A stretch of DNA of 64,000 nucleotides, from positions 1-64,000 of the forward strand of contig NZ_PXYA01000001.1 of the NCBI RefSeq assembly GCF_003841405.1, read 5' to 3'. How positions within the stretch are numbered: the stretch's first letter is position 1; the number at the start of each line of letters is the position of its first letter. A program made the translations under genes and the position numbers. The notes beneath the pieces are model-generated. The model was given only the letters and a program-made list of their open reading frames with translations, was not told where the DNA came from and searched no databases. This DNA is from Tetragenococcus halophilus subsp. halophilus DSM 20339. GTDB taxonomy: Bacteria > Bacillota > Bacilli > Lactobacillales > Enterococcaceae. Positions 53,294 through 63,591 of the stretch are shown here, one piece after another.

Positions 53294-53815
53294 ATGGAAA
53301 ATAAAACAAACAACAGTACAACTACAACACAACAAATTTCGGGAGAATTAACTTTTGCGGATAAAGTCATTCAAAAGATTATTGGTTTGGCTTTAGCAGA
53401 TATTGATGGCTTGTTGACAATCGATGGAGGATTTTTCTCAAACATTGCCGAAAAATTAGTCAATACAAATGATGTGACTACAGGCATTCATACTGAAGTT
53501 GGTACAAAACAAGTGGCTGTAGATATGGATATTGTTGTAGAATTTGGTAAAGACGTTCGAAAAATCTATGATGAAGTGAAAAAAATCATTTCCAGCGAAG
53601 TTAGTGAAATGACGCATTTAGAAGTAATTGAAGTTAATGTAAATGTAGTTGATATTAAATCGCAAGAGCAATATCAAGAAGAAAGCGAGACTGTGCAAGA
53701 TAAAGTAAGCGGTGCTGCTAGCTCCACAGGTCGTTATCTTTCAAAACAAACGAATAAAGCAACGAAAAAAGCCAAAAACGAAGTACAATCAAGAACTGAA
53801 CCTAGAGTTGAATAA
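53294..53815 (+). CDS. Asp23/Gls24 family envelope stress protein (second copy)
   Basis: A 173-residue paralogue of the protein at 51880, with the same domain (GELTFADKVIQKIIGLALAD ... GIHTEVGTKQVAVDMDIVV ... HLEVIEVNVNVVDI) and a Lys-rich tail. ATG 53294 is chosen over 53270 because GGGGGAAAGACAG precedes it. The Thr/Gln-rich start and Lys/Thr-rich tail are disordered. It closes the operon and a terminator follows. Confidence 0.92.
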   Translation: MENKTNNSTTTTQQISGELTFADKVIQKIIGLALADIDGLLTIDGGFFSNIAEKLVNTNDVTTGIHTEVGTKQVAVDMDIVVEFGKDVRKIYDEVKKIISSEVSEMTHLEVIEVNVNVVDIKSQEQYQEESETVQDKVSGAASSTGRYLSKQTNKATKKAKNEVQSRTEPRVE

Positions 53816-53835
53816 TCATTGAATTTAAAATATGT

Positions 53836-53879
53836 TAAAAAACGCGCTCTGTGATTTTTCACTAAAGCGCGTTTTTTGT
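53836..53879 (+). terminator. gls24 operon terminator
   Basis: AAAACGCGCT pairs with AGCGCGTTTTTT, with a loop of about 20 bases. Confidence 0.85.
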
Positions 53880-53922
53880 TTATATTAGAAAAGAAAAAAC
53901 GAGGCTATTATCGAGGAGATTC

Positions 53923-54807
53923 CTATTCATTTTCAATTGTTTTACGTAATTCTTGCAAAAATTCTTGTGCTGCTGTAGAAAAAAACTGGTTTTTCTTCCA
54001 TATGATGTTAAGACTTGCTTCTAAATTAGGCGTTAGTGGTTTAAAGACTAAAGAGCTATCAATGGAAGTGTCAATCAGACGATCAAGACATAAAACATAG
54101 CCGAGTTTTTCTTTGGCCATTTGTGCAGCATTATAAAGGAGATTATATGTGCCGACAATATTCAAGTTTGTAATCTCTTGTCCTAGCCAACTTGAAAGCT
54201 CACTATCAACGGTCGTTTGTCGGGAAATAATTAAAGCCTTATTGTGCAAGTCTTCAGGACGAATCTCTTCTTTGCTTGCTAGTGGACTATCTTTATGCAT
54301 TAATACACCCCAAGTATCGCTTTCTGGTAAATGCATGTAATCATATTTTTGCTTATCGGCAGGTTCAATCACAATTCCGAAATCCAGCAAACCGCTATCC
54401 AATTTATTCATAATATCATCAGCGTTACCACTGTATAAATGGAATTGGATGGCAGGATAATTTTGTAAAAGCTTTTTTAAAGCTTGAGCGACAACTTGTA
54501 TTCCCTTAGTTTCACCCGCGCCAATATAAATTTCTCCGCTTAATGTTTCATCTTTTTGCTTAAAATTTGCCGTCGTTTTATCCGTTAACTGGATAATTTC
54601 TTGGGCCTTTTTTAACAAATACTGTCCGTCTGCGGTTAAACTAATTTTACGATTGCCGCGAATAAATAGCGTTGTATCTAATTCATTTTCAAGATCACTT
54701 AGTTGTCTGGATAATGTCGGCTGTGAAAGGTGGAGCTGTTGGGCAGCTGCAGAAATGGTCTGCTGGCTGGCAACCGCTACAAAGTAACGTAACAATCGAA
54801 TTTCCAT
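53923..54807 (-). CDS. LysR-family transcriptional regulator
   Basis: A 294-residue regulator with an N-terminal winged helix (MEIRLLRYFVAVASQQTISA, AAQQLHLSQPTLSRQLSDLE) and a C-terminal periplasmic-binding-like effector domain (GEIYIGAGETKGIQVVAQAL ... GLLDFGIVIEP). ATG 54807 behind TAGGAGGAAAC is chosen over a longer frame. It is divergent from an acetyltransferase gene with about 130 bases between, the usual layout for a LysR regulator and its target. The effector is unknown. Confidence 0.92.
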   Translation of the reverse strand: MEIRLLRYFVAVASQQTISAAAQQLHLSQPTLSRQLSDLENELDTTLFIRGNRKISLTADGQYLLKKAQEIIQLTDKTTANFKQKDETLSGEIYIGAGETKGIQVVAQALKKLLQNYPAIQFHLYSGNADDIMNKLDSGLLDFGIVIEPADKQKYDYMHLPESDTWGVLMHKDSPLASKEEIRPEDLHNKALIISRQTTVDSELSSWLGQEITNLNIVGTYNLLYNAAQMAKEKLGYVLCLDRLIDTSIDSSLVFKPLTPNLEASLNIIWKKNQFFSTAAQEFLQELRKTIENE

Positions 54808-54857
54808 AAGTTTCCTCCTATACGTTAAAAGCATAGTTACATATTTGTTATAAGTAT

Positions 54858-54886
54858 TTGCTAAATAAATCATATCATTTTATGAT
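54858..54886 (+). promoter_or_regulatory. Promoter of the acetyltransferase gene
   Basis: TTGCTA (54858-54863), 17 bases, TATGAT (54881-54886). The -10 region lies in ATCATATCATTTTATGAT, a dyad that may be the LysR-type site. Confidence 0.55.
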
Positions 54887-54936
54887 AGAGTGGCAAAGGT
54901 ATTGTTTGTTAAAAATATAAAAATTATGAGTGAGGA

Positions 54937-55527
54937 ATGAGAAGAATAGAGTTAACAGAACTTTTAAGCAGATTTGCAAAAGAGCAAGTGATTTATCCCA
55001 ATACAGAAGTCCATCGTGCGATGACAAAAGTATCCAGTGAAGCACGTTATCTGAGTACGAAACTTAATAATGGTGTGTATACTGATGAGCAAATTAAAGC
55101 ACAGATGACTCAAATCACTGGCCAAGAATTAGATGAAGGTTTCTCCTTGTTTTTACCCTTTACGTCTGACTTTGGTAAAAATATCAAAATCGGTAAAAAT
55201 GTGTTTATCAATTCTGGTTGTCGCTTTCAAGACCAAGGAGGCATTACAATTGGTGATCAATGTTTGATTGGTCATAATGTAGTTTTGGCTATAATTAACC
55301 ATGATTATCACCCAGAAAAGCGAGGGATTATGCACCTGCGTCCTATCGTTTTGAAAGAAAAAACTTGGATTGGTTCAAATGCTACTATTCTTCCAGGCGT
55401 AACAGTGGGGGAGAATTCAGTTGTCGCCGCAGAAGCTGTGGTGACCAAAGATGTGCCGGCAAATACAATTGTAGGAGGAAATCCGGCAAAATTCCTTTCT
55501 AATTTGGCAGACAAAATAGAAGAATAA
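54937..55527 (+). CDS. Hexapeptide-repeat sugar O-acetyltransferase
   Basis: A 196-residue left-handed beta-helix acetyltransferase of the maltose/galactoside acetyltransferase group. Features: KNVFINSGCRFQDQGGITIGD, the catalytic His region IINHDYHPEKR, GSNATILPGVTVGENSVVAA and the ending GGNPAKFL. It would move acetyl from acetyl-CoA to a sugar or similar acceptor. The N-terminal 60 residues differ from LacA or Maa, so substrate is open. GAGTGAGG precedes ATG 54937. Probably controlled by the divergent LysR gene. Confidence 0.88.
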   Translation: MRRIELTELLSRFAKEQVIYPNTEVHRAMTKVSSEARYLSTKLNNGVYTDEQIKAQMTQITGQELDEGFSLFLPFTSDFGKNIKIGKNVFINSGCRFQDQGGITIGDQCLIGHNVVLAIINHDYHPEKRGIMHLRPIVLKEKTWIGSNATILPGVTVGENSVVAAEAVVTKDVPANTIVGGNPAKFLSNLADKIEE

Positions 55528-55592
55528 TGACTTAATATGCTTTTTAAGTATAGGGCGTATGTAATATAAGTATTTGTTTGCTGTGAAATGCA

Positions 55593-55715
55593 ATGTATGA
55601 TCAATACGAAATTGGTCCTGACCGTGTAGCCAATGTTGTCGCTTTTGCCATTGATCAGCCAGAAGATACAAATGTTAATGAGTTTACTATCGGACCTACG
55701 ACACAGCCGTGGTAA
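55593..55715 (+). pseudogene. C-terminal remnant of a short-chain dehydrogenase
   Basis: A 40-codon frame containing IGPDRVANVVAFAIDQPEDT and ending FTIGPTTQPW. This is the conserved last part of SDR oxidoreductases (DVANAVAFAI..P....NEITI.PT.Q). The Rossmann fold and catalytic Tyr-Lys are missing and no matching N-terminal part lies upstream. It is the leftover of a gene lost by deletion, possibly an earlier neighbour of the LysR/acetyltransferase pair. Confidence 0.75.
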
Positions 55716-55879
55716 GAAAAAACTTTAGATAAAATAATTATTAGCAATAAGCGATTTGTAAGCGTTTATGTTAAAATAAAAGTGAAATGTAGGATTAGTT
55801 ACCATTTTTTAATAACAATGGAATGTTGTTTAAGCTAAATATGAATGTAGCAGAGAGTCTGAAAAGGGAGGTTTTTCAG

Positions 55880-56362
55880 ATGCAAAAAATTGTGACAAAT
55901 TTGTGGTTTGATACTCAGGCAGAAGAAGCGGCGAAGTTTTATACTTCTTTATTTGAAGAGGGTTCTATTCATAATATCACTTATTATGGTTCTTCAGGCG
56001 CTAAGGTATCTGACATGCCAGAAGGGACTGTATTAACAGTAGAATTTTCACTAGCTGATCAGGAATATATTGCGATTAATGGAGGACCAATGTTTAAATT
56101 TACACCTGCAATCTCACTAATGGTTAACTGTGATTCTCAAGAAGAAATAGATCGGTTATGGGAAGGTTTCTGTGAAGAAGGCCAGCCAGAAGAATGTGGT
56201 TGGTTAACAGATAAGTATGGTCTTTCTTGGCAAATTGTGCCTAGCGAATTAAATGAACTACTCAGCAATCCAGAACCAGAAAAAGAAGAAAACATTAACC
56301 GTGCCCTGTTTTCTATGAAAAAATTGGACATCGAACAATTACGTAAGGCTGTGTTGGAATGA
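55880..56362 (+). CDS. VOC-family (PhnB-like) protein
   Basis: A 160-residue protein of the vicinal oxygen chelate / 3-demethylubiquinone methyltransferase-like (PhnB) family: QKIVTNLWFDTQAEEAAKFY, then FSLADQEYIAINGGPMFKFT and CGWLTDKYGLSWQIVPSEL. Despite the family name it is not a methyltransferase, and the fold usually binds metal or small ligands. ATG 55880 behind GGGAGG is preferred over an upstream frame from 55823. Monocistronic, no informative neighbour. Confidence 0.88.
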   Translation: MQKIVTNLWFDTQAEEAAKFYTSLFEEGSIHNITYYGSSGAKVSDMPEGTVLTVEFSLADQEYIAINGGPMFKFTPAISLMVNCDSQEEIDRLWEGFCEEGQPEECGWLTDKYGLSWQIVPSELNELLSNPEPEKEENINRALFSMKKLDIEQLRKAVLE

Positions 56363-56455
56363 AAATAACAAAGCGAAAGTTTACGAATTTTGTGATCGAC
56401 AATTGTTGTTTACAAATAACATAACATTTGCTTTTTTATTATTTACAGTTTTTAA

Positions 56456-58156
<1,701 letters not shown>

Positions 58157-58236
58157 GAAAAAGCTTTTGCATAAAACTTGGGTACTCCCTTTAAACATGA
58201 TAAAATAAAACAGATAATTTAAAGGAGAGTATTACA

Positions 58237-58740
58237 ATGAAAAGTTTAAAAGTAACAACGCTTGTCTTAATCTCAACCATGTTATTGGCAGGCTGTACAC
58301 AACAAACATCCACTGAGAATAATGAAGATAAGGAAGTAGCAGCAACTTCAGAAACAGCAGAATCAACTGAACAAACATCAACCGAAACAGAACAATCGTC
58401 TTCGATAAGTTCTGAAGCAATGGAAGAATCCACAGAGGAGACGGAAGAAGCTTCTACAGAAGAAGAGACTGCTGAAACTTCTACTGATGAATCGCAAAAT
58501 TCAGATGCAGAAAATGATGTTGCTGACTTTGAGGAAGGCGATATTTTGCAAGACACCATTGATTTGGAAGGCTTAACCATGGAGACAGCCACTGATAATC
58601 CAAATAAAAGAGTATTACTGTTTTCTAACGATGAAGGACAAAAAGAATACAAAAGCGTATTTATTAAACGAACAAATCGTTTGAAAATCATCGATACAGC
58701 CAATGATGATTTGTTGCTAAATGAAGAACTTGATATATAA
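58237..58740 (+). CDS. Ser/Thr/Glu-rich lipoprotein of unknown function
   Basis: A 167-residue protein with a lipoprotein signal (MKSLKVTTLVLISTMLLAGC, lipobox LLAGC), then about 75 residues almost only of Ser, Thr, Glu and Ala, which would be an extended wall-spanning linker. A small C-terminal part (DLEGLTMETATDNPNKRVLL ... YKSVFIKRTNRLKIID) is folded but not recognised. AAAGGAGAG precedes ATG 58237. Monocistronic with a terminator after it. Confidence 0.85.
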   Translation: MKSLKVTTLVLISTMLLAGCTQQTSTENNEDKEVAATSETAESTEQTSTETEQSSSISSEAMEESTEETEEASTEEETAETSTDESQNSDAENDVADFEEGDILQDTIDLEGLTMETATDNPNKRVLLFSNDEGQKEYKSVFIKRTNRLKIIDTANDDLLLNEELDI

Positions 58741-58813
58741 ACGGATAAAAATATTACTTGATATTAAAAACATGGGGAGTGAAAAACACTCTCTGTTACA
58801 ATTATTAATAAAA

Positions 58814-58858
58814 AAGTCAGATTTACAAACTTTATTTTTCGTAAATCTGGCTTTTTTA
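58814..58858 (+). terminator. Lipoprotein gene terminator
   Basis: AAAAAAGTCAGATTTAC pairs with GTAAATCTGGCTTTTTT. Confidence 0.9.
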
Positions 58859-58937
58859 CGCCAAAGGCTTAAAGTGATCTAAAAACTAAATTTAGATGAA
58901 ACATGTTATAATATAGATATATTTGGAGGCTTATGTG

Positions 58938-61181
58938 ATGGAATATATCAAAATAAAAAATGCTAAACAGAATAATTTAAAAGATGTTACAGTGGAGATC
59001 CCTAAACATCAATTAACTGTGGTTACCGGTGTTTCAGGTTCAGGAAAATCTTCTTTGGTTTTTGATACTTTGGCGGCTGAGTCAAGAAGAGAATTAAACG
59101 ATACTTTTAATAGTTATGTGCAGGCATACTTGCCTAAATATGGACGGCCTGAAGTAGAAAAAATTGAAAATTTGCCGGTTTCAATTATGATTGAGCAGCA
59201 AAAAGTTTCAGCGAATTCTCGTTCAACTGTGGGAACCTATACAGACATATATACTTTTTTACGTTTGTTATTTTCTCGTGTTGGGAAACCATTTATCGGT
59301 TATTCTGATACCTTTTCTTTTAATCATCCTGATGGTAAGTGTCCAACCTGCGATGGTTTAGGAAAAGTCACTGAAATTCATCTACATCAACTGGTTGATT
59401 TTAATAAGTCTTTAAACGAAGACCCTATCGATTTTCCTACGTTTCACAAAGGAAAATGGCGTTGGAAACGCTATGCTAATAGTGGCTTGTTTGATTTAGA
59501 TGAAAAAATTAAAGACTACACACCAGAAGAACAAGACTTATTATTCTATGCGCCACGACAACAAATCAAAAATGCGCCAGCTGAATGGCCACATACTGCT
59601 TTATATGAGGGAATTGTACCGCGTGTACAAAGAAGTATTATTCATTCGGATGAAGGTCGTCGTCACCAAAAACAATTGGACCGTTTTGTAACGGTAAAAG
59701 AGTGTCCAGATTGTCATGGGAGTCGAGTAAATGAGAAGGTTAGAAGTTGTAAAATTTCCGGTAAAAATATCGCTGATGTTGTCAGTATGTCATTAGAGCA
59801 ACTAAAGGAATTTGTCACTGCTATTTCTGATCCTCTCGCTGTAAATGTAAAGTCAGAAATTATGTTACGTGTACAAGCTTTAATCGATATCGGCTTATCT
59901 TATTTAACCTTGGAAAGAGCAACTGGAACCTTGTCAGGCGGCGAAGCACAACGAATAAAAATCGCGAAATATATCAATAGTTCCTTAAATGATATCATGT
60001 ATATTTTAGATGAACCTAGTGCGGGATTGCATCCGCAAGATATTGAACGTGTGAGCCAAGCACTGATTGCTATAAAAAATAAAGGAAACACAGTGGTTTT
60101 AGTGGAACATCATCCGCAACTTATTCAAATGGCGGATTATATTATAGACATCGGGCCTAAAGCTGGGGAAAATGGCGGAGCTGTACAGTTTGCTGGTCCT
60201 TATAGTGAATTTTTACAATCAAATACGATAACGAGTCGAGCCCTTCATGAAAAAGTACCATTGAACGATTCACCAAGAACATCGGAAAATACATTATCGA
60301 TAAAAAATGCTGACCTGCATAATTTAAAAAATCTTTCCGTTGATATTCCATTAGGCGTGCTAGCTGTTATTTGTGGCGTTGCTGGTTCGGGGAAATCTTC
60401 ATTGGCAAGTGTCATTTATCAAAAAATTATGCAACAAGATAAGGAAATGGTTTATATTTCACAAAAAAATATTGGTGTGAATTTACGGTCGACGCCGATG
60501 ACTTATTTAAATATTTTTGATAAAATCCGTTCATTATTTGCCAAAGAAAACAATGTAAGTCCTGCTTGGTTTAGTTATAATTCCAAAGGCGCCTGTCCAA
60601 GATGTAAGGGTAAAGGGATTATCGTTTCGGATATGTCTTTTATGGAAGATGTTACAACAGTTTGTGAATTGTGCCATGGGGCTCGCTACAACGAAGAAGC
60701 AACCCAATACTTCTATCAAGGAAAGACCATTGTGGATGTGTTGGATATGAACGTGAACGAGAGCTTTGCATTCTTTAAAGACCAACCTTTTGCCCAAGAA
60801 TTAAAACAACTTTTAGATGTAGGTTTGGGCTATTTAAAATTAAATCAATCATTAACGACATTATCTGGCGGTGAATTGCAGCGCTTAAAATTGGCGGATA
60901 ATTTACATCGCGAAGGAACGATTTATCTATTAGATGAGCCAACAGACGGCTTGCACTTAGATGATATTCAGCAGCTCCTAGACTTATTTGAACAAATGGT
61001 AGATGAGGGCAATAGTATTATTCTACTAGAACATCATATTAGTGTTATTAAACGAGCCGATTGGGTGATAGAAATCGGTCCTGAAGGCGGAGATAAAGGG
61101 GGCTATCTTACGTTTTCAGGAACAGTTCAAGATTTAGCGAAAACTGACAATACAGTTACTGCCCCTTATTTAGTTAATTAA
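58938..61181 (+). CDS. Short UvrA-like ABC ATPase
   Basis: A 747-residue relative of excinuclease UvrA (normally about 940). Walker A1 is GVSGSGKSS near 33, zinc fingers CPTCDGLG/CPDCHGSR and CPRCKGKG/CELCHGAR, signatures LSGGEAQRIKIAKY and LSGGELQRLKLADN, Walker A2 GVAGSGKSS. The region between Walker A1 and the first zinc module is shortened, as in UvrA-like proteins linked to drug self-protection (DrrC type) that lack the UvrB-binding part. ATG 58938 (or GTG 58935) sits behind GGAGG. It leads a tight cluster with GNAT, methyltransferase and TspO genes. A role in drug tolerance or repair is inferred from family only. Confidence 0.88.
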   Translation: MEYIKIKNAKQNNLKDVTVEIPKHQLTVVTGVSGSGKSSLVFDTLAAESRRELNDTFNSYVQAYLPKYGRPEVEKIENLPVSIMIEQQKVSANSRSTVGTYTDIYTFLRLLFSRVGKPFIGYSDTFSFNHPDGKCPTCDGLGKVTEIHLHQLVDFNKSLNEDPIDFPTFHKGKWRWKRYANSGLFDLDEKIKDYTPEEQDLLFYAPRQQIKNAPAEWPHTALYEGIVPRVQRSIIHSDEGRRHQKQLDRFVTVKECPDCHGSRVNEKVRSCKISGKNIADVVSMSLEQLKEFVTAISDPLAVNVKSEIMLRVQALIDIGLSYLTLERATGTLSGGEAQRIKIAKYINSSLNDIMYILDEPSAGLHPQDIERVSQALIAIKNKGNTVVLVEHHPQLIQMADYIIDIGPKAGENGGAVQFAGPYSEFLQSNTITSRALHEKVPLNDSPRTSENTLSIKNADLHNLKNLSVDIPLGVLAVICGVAGSGKSSLASVIYQKIMQQDKEMVYISQKNIGVNLRSTPMTYLNIFDKIRSLFAKENNVSPAWFSYNSKGACPRCKGKGIIVSDMSFMEDVTTVCELCHGARYNEEATQYFYQGKTIVDVLDMNVNESFAFFKDQPFAQELKQLLDVGLGYLKLNQSLTTLSGGELQRLKLADNLHREGTIYLLDEPTDGLHLDDIQQLLDLFEQMVDEGNSIILLEHHISVIKRADWVIEIGPEGGDKGGYLTFSGTVQDLAKTDNTVTAPYLVN

Positions 61182-61194
61182 AAAGGAGTGCCCA

Positions 61195-61821
61195 TTGCCT
61201 AAGAATAGACTAACATTTCATACAGTAAGAGGATTAGATGGAGAGCTAGAGCAAGCGTTGAAATTGTTTGTTGAAACTTTTAAAACAGAAGCTATTACCG
61301 CTCATACCTATAATTTTAATCATGAGCTGACAGAAAAACAGTACTATAAAGCTTCTTTGTTGAACGCTAAACTTTATATTGAACAGGGACATGATATCAT
61401 GGTTGCTAAAATCGATGATACTATTGTAGGGGTTTCTATTATGAAAAAAACATCTCAAAAGTCTTTGATCCATACCTTAAGGTTTGTTTTCCCAGAAGTT
61501 TTTGAGTTGCTCCCATTATTAACAAAAATAAAGTATAGAAATGCATTTTCTATGAGCAAAACAATGAAATTAACCCACCCTTTAAAAGAAAACTATGTCA
61601 CTTTAGCGGCGATTGCTGTGACTTCAAATTATCAAGGAAAAGGTGTAGGTAAACAGTTTTTAAATGAAATCCATCAACGGTATAAAAAAGATTTTGAATC
61701 GATTTACTTATATACAGCGGACGAAAAAAATAAGAACCTTTATTCACACATTGGTTATGAAATGGTTGAGCATAAACAAGCAAGTCATTTTAGCGTCTAT
61801 CATATGATTTATCGATTTTAG
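61195..61821 (+). CDS. GNAT-family N-acetyltransferase
   Basis: A 208-residue acetyltransferase. Acetyl-CoA motif A is VTLAAIAVTSNYQGKGVGKQ (Q-G-K-G-V-G) near 139-158, and motif B is IYLYTADEKNKNLYSHIGYEMV. The N-terminal half is helical and typical of the long GNAT branch. Start is TTG 61195 with AAGGAG in front, 13 bases after the UvrA-like stop. No substrate can be given. Confidence 0.85.
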   Translation: MPKNRLTFHTVRGLDGELEQALKLFVETFKTEAITAHTYNFNHELTEKQYYKASLLNAKLYIEQGHDIMVAKIDDTIVGVSIMKKTSQKSLIHTLRFVFPEVFELLPLLTKIKYRNAFSMSKTMKLTHPLKENYVTLAAIAVTSNYQGKGVGKQFLNEIHQRYKKDFESIYLYTADEKNKNLYSHIGYEMVEHKQASHFSVYHMIYRF

Positions 61822-61850
61822 ATAAGAAGAGTAAAAAAGGAAGGTAGTGA

Positions 61851-62684
61851 ATGTTTTATAATTTAAAAGAGAGCTTAGAAAAGCCAGCGCTTTATACAAA
61901 ATCAAAAGAAGCTTTTTGGGATGATGAATATATCTCGAAACAAATGCTAAAAGCACATTTAGACCCGGATTTTTCTGGTGCGAGTCGCAAATTTTCTTTT
62001 ATCGAACAATCTGTGTCTTGGATTAAAGAAAAAATTCCAGCACAAACCTATCCCAAGCTACTTGATATAGGCTGCGGCCCAGGAATATATGCAGAAAAGT
62101 TTGCTTTAGAGAATTATCAAGTAACGGGCGTTGACTTTTCCAAGCGATCGATTGATTATGCCAAAAAGTCCGCCCAGCAACATGGCTTAGCAAATATTTA
62201 TTATTATCAAGACTATTTAGCAATGGATTTAAAACAAAGCTTTGATTTAGCTACATTAATCTATTGTGATTATGGTGCTTTATCGACTAAGGATCGTCAA
62301 ACTTTACTGGATAATATTTATCAGCATTTAAAACCAGGTGGGAAATTATTACTTGATGTCTTTTCCCAAAAATTTTATCAACAATTTCAAGAAGAACAAA
62401 AGTGGGAAAACTGTGAAAACGGAGGTTTTTGGCGTCCAGATGAGTATATTGCATTGTACGGAAATTATAAGTATTCGAATGATGTTACTTTAGAACAAAC
62501 CACGATTGTTTCAGATACAGAAATTACACCTTATTATGTGTGGAATACTTGTTTTACAAAGGATGCATTGATAAAAGAAATGCAAGAAGCTGGTTTTGAG
62601 TTTTGCGAAATTTTTAGCGATGTTACAGGACGAGCTTATAATGAAGAAAATAAGACGATGGCTATTATTATAGAAAAAAATTAG
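61851..62684 (+). CDS. Class I SAM-dependent methyltransferase
   Basis: A 277-residue methyltransferase. Motif I is LLDIGCGPGIYAEKFA near 66-81, motif II VTGVDFSKRSIDYAKKSAQ, then DYLAMDLKQSFDLATLIYCDYG and LKPGGKLLLDVFS. The N-terminal 60 residues (FWDDEYISKQMLKAHLDPD) form a cap typical of a Firmicute subgroup of unknown substrate. AAGGAAGG precedes ATG 61851. It follows the GNAT gene by 29 bases and precedes tspO by 25, probably in one transcript. Confidence 0.88.
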   Translation: MFYNLKESLEKPALYTKSKEAFWDDEYISKQMLKAHLDPDFSGASRKFSFIEQSVSWIKEKIPAQTYPKLLDIGCGPGIYAEKFALENYQVTGVDFSKRSIDYAKKSAQQHGLANIYYYQDYLAMDLKQSFDLATLIYCDYGALSTKDRQTLLDNIYQHLKPGGKLLLDVFSQKFYQQFQEEQKWENCENGGFWRPDEYIALYGNYKYSNDVTLEQTTIVSDTEITPYYVWNTCFTKDALIKEMQEAGFEFCEIFSDVTGRAYNEENKTMAIIIEKN

Positions 62685-62709
62685 TAAAAAAATTTAGGAG
62701 GTCAAGTGT

Positions 62710-63177
62710 ATGAGAAAGTGGGTCGTTTGGTTAATAAGTGTCGTGGGTATTGAATTGACTGGGATTATTTCCGGATTTTTTGCAGGAGATATTCAAAGTG
62801 TTTATCAACAATTGCAAAAACCGCCGCTATCGCCGCCTGGAAGTATCATTGGTACGATTTGGACCATCATATATGCGCTGATGGGGACAGCATTATTTTT
62901 ATTGATTGTCTCTAAAGTTTCAAAAAAGATGAAAGCTTCGGCGATTACCTTGTTTGCCATACAACAAATTTTGAATTTTTCCTGGAGTATTCTATTTTTT
63001 GGCGGCAACCATTATTGGATTGCTACGCTGGTGATTATCGTGCTAATCGCCTTGATTATTTTCTGTATGCGTGTATTTTATTATATTAATAAAGCAGCTA
63101 GCTTCTTATTTGCTCCTTACTTAATCTGGTGTTTGTATGCCGGCTACTTATGTTTAGGACTTGCGATTTTAAATTAA
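62710..63177 (+). CDS. TspO/MBR family membrane protein
   Basis: A 155-residue protein with five membrane helices. The family signature LQKPPLSPPGSIIGTIWTII near 37-56 and SWSILFFGGNHYW near 93-105 are clear. TspO binds porphyrins and is tied to oxidative stress and tetrapyrrole signalling in bacteria. TTAGGAGG precedes ATG 62710. Last gene of the UvrA-like cluster, ended by a bidirectional terminator. Confidence 0.92.
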   Translation: MRKWVVWLISVVGIELTGIISGFFAGDIQSVYQQLQKPPLSPPGSIIGTIWTIIYALMGTALFLLIVSKVSKKMKASAITLFAIQQILNFSWSILFFGGNHYWIATLVIIVLIALIIFCMRVFYYINKAASFLFAPYLIWCLYAGYLCLGLAILN

Positions 63178-63222
63178 AAAAGAAGAAAAAAGTCTTTTTA
63201 TGAGGCTTTTTTCTTCTTTTTT
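63178..63222. terminator. Bidirectional terminator
   Basis: AAAAGAAGAAAAAAGTC pairs with GGCTTTTTTCTTCTTTT around TTTTTATGA, between convergent genes. Confidence 0.85.
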
Positions 63223-63565
63223 ATTGATTTACTTCTTTTTCTTCTAATAGATTTAACAGTTGATCGATTAATTTTTTCATATCTTTGACATTATCAATCA
63301 TATTGGAGAAATAATAATAGTTTTTGGTGCCTTCACTACGAACAGAAACAATATTTGCTTGTTTTAAAATATTTAGATGGTGAGAAACAGCGGGTCTGGA
63401 TAACTGTGTAATTTCGGTTAAGTCGACGACACGCAATCCATCACAAGATTCTTGTTCTAATAAAGCCATAATAATAAGTTGTCTTTTTTCATCACCTAAC
63501 GCTAAAAGAAAATCTCTGGTGTCAGCAAATGCTGTTTTTAATTGTTGTAAATCTTGTTTTTCCAT
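63221..63565 (-). CDS. ArsR-family winged-helix regulator
   Basis: A 114-residue repressor. The helix-turn-helix LRVVDLTEITQLSRPAVSHHLNILKQANIV lies about 39-68, followed by the beta-wing VRSEGTKNYYYFS. No cysteine cluster for metals is present (the single Cys is in QESCDGLR), so it is unlikely to be a classic metal sensor. ATG 63565 is near GAGGAGC. The partial GNAT gene upstream on the same strand ends 26 bases before it. Confidence 0.9.
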   Translation of the reverse strand: MEKQDLQQLKTAFADTRDFLLALGDEKRQLIIMALLEQESCDGLRVVDLTEITQLSRPAVSHHLNILKQANIVSVRSEGTKNYYYFSNMIDNVKDMKKLIDQLLNLLEEKEVNQ

Positions 63566-63591
63566 GATGAGCTCCTCTATGATTCATTTGT

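Noticed and set aside
58191-58703. Long open frame antisense to the lipoprotein gene
   Set aside because: It mirrors the Ser/Thr/Glu-rich repeats, whose complement lacks stops. The plus-strand gene has signal peptide, ribosome site and terminator.
58938-61181. UvrA-like gene as housekeeping excinuclease uvrA
   Set aside because: Nearly 200 residues shorter than true UvrA and not next to uvrB.
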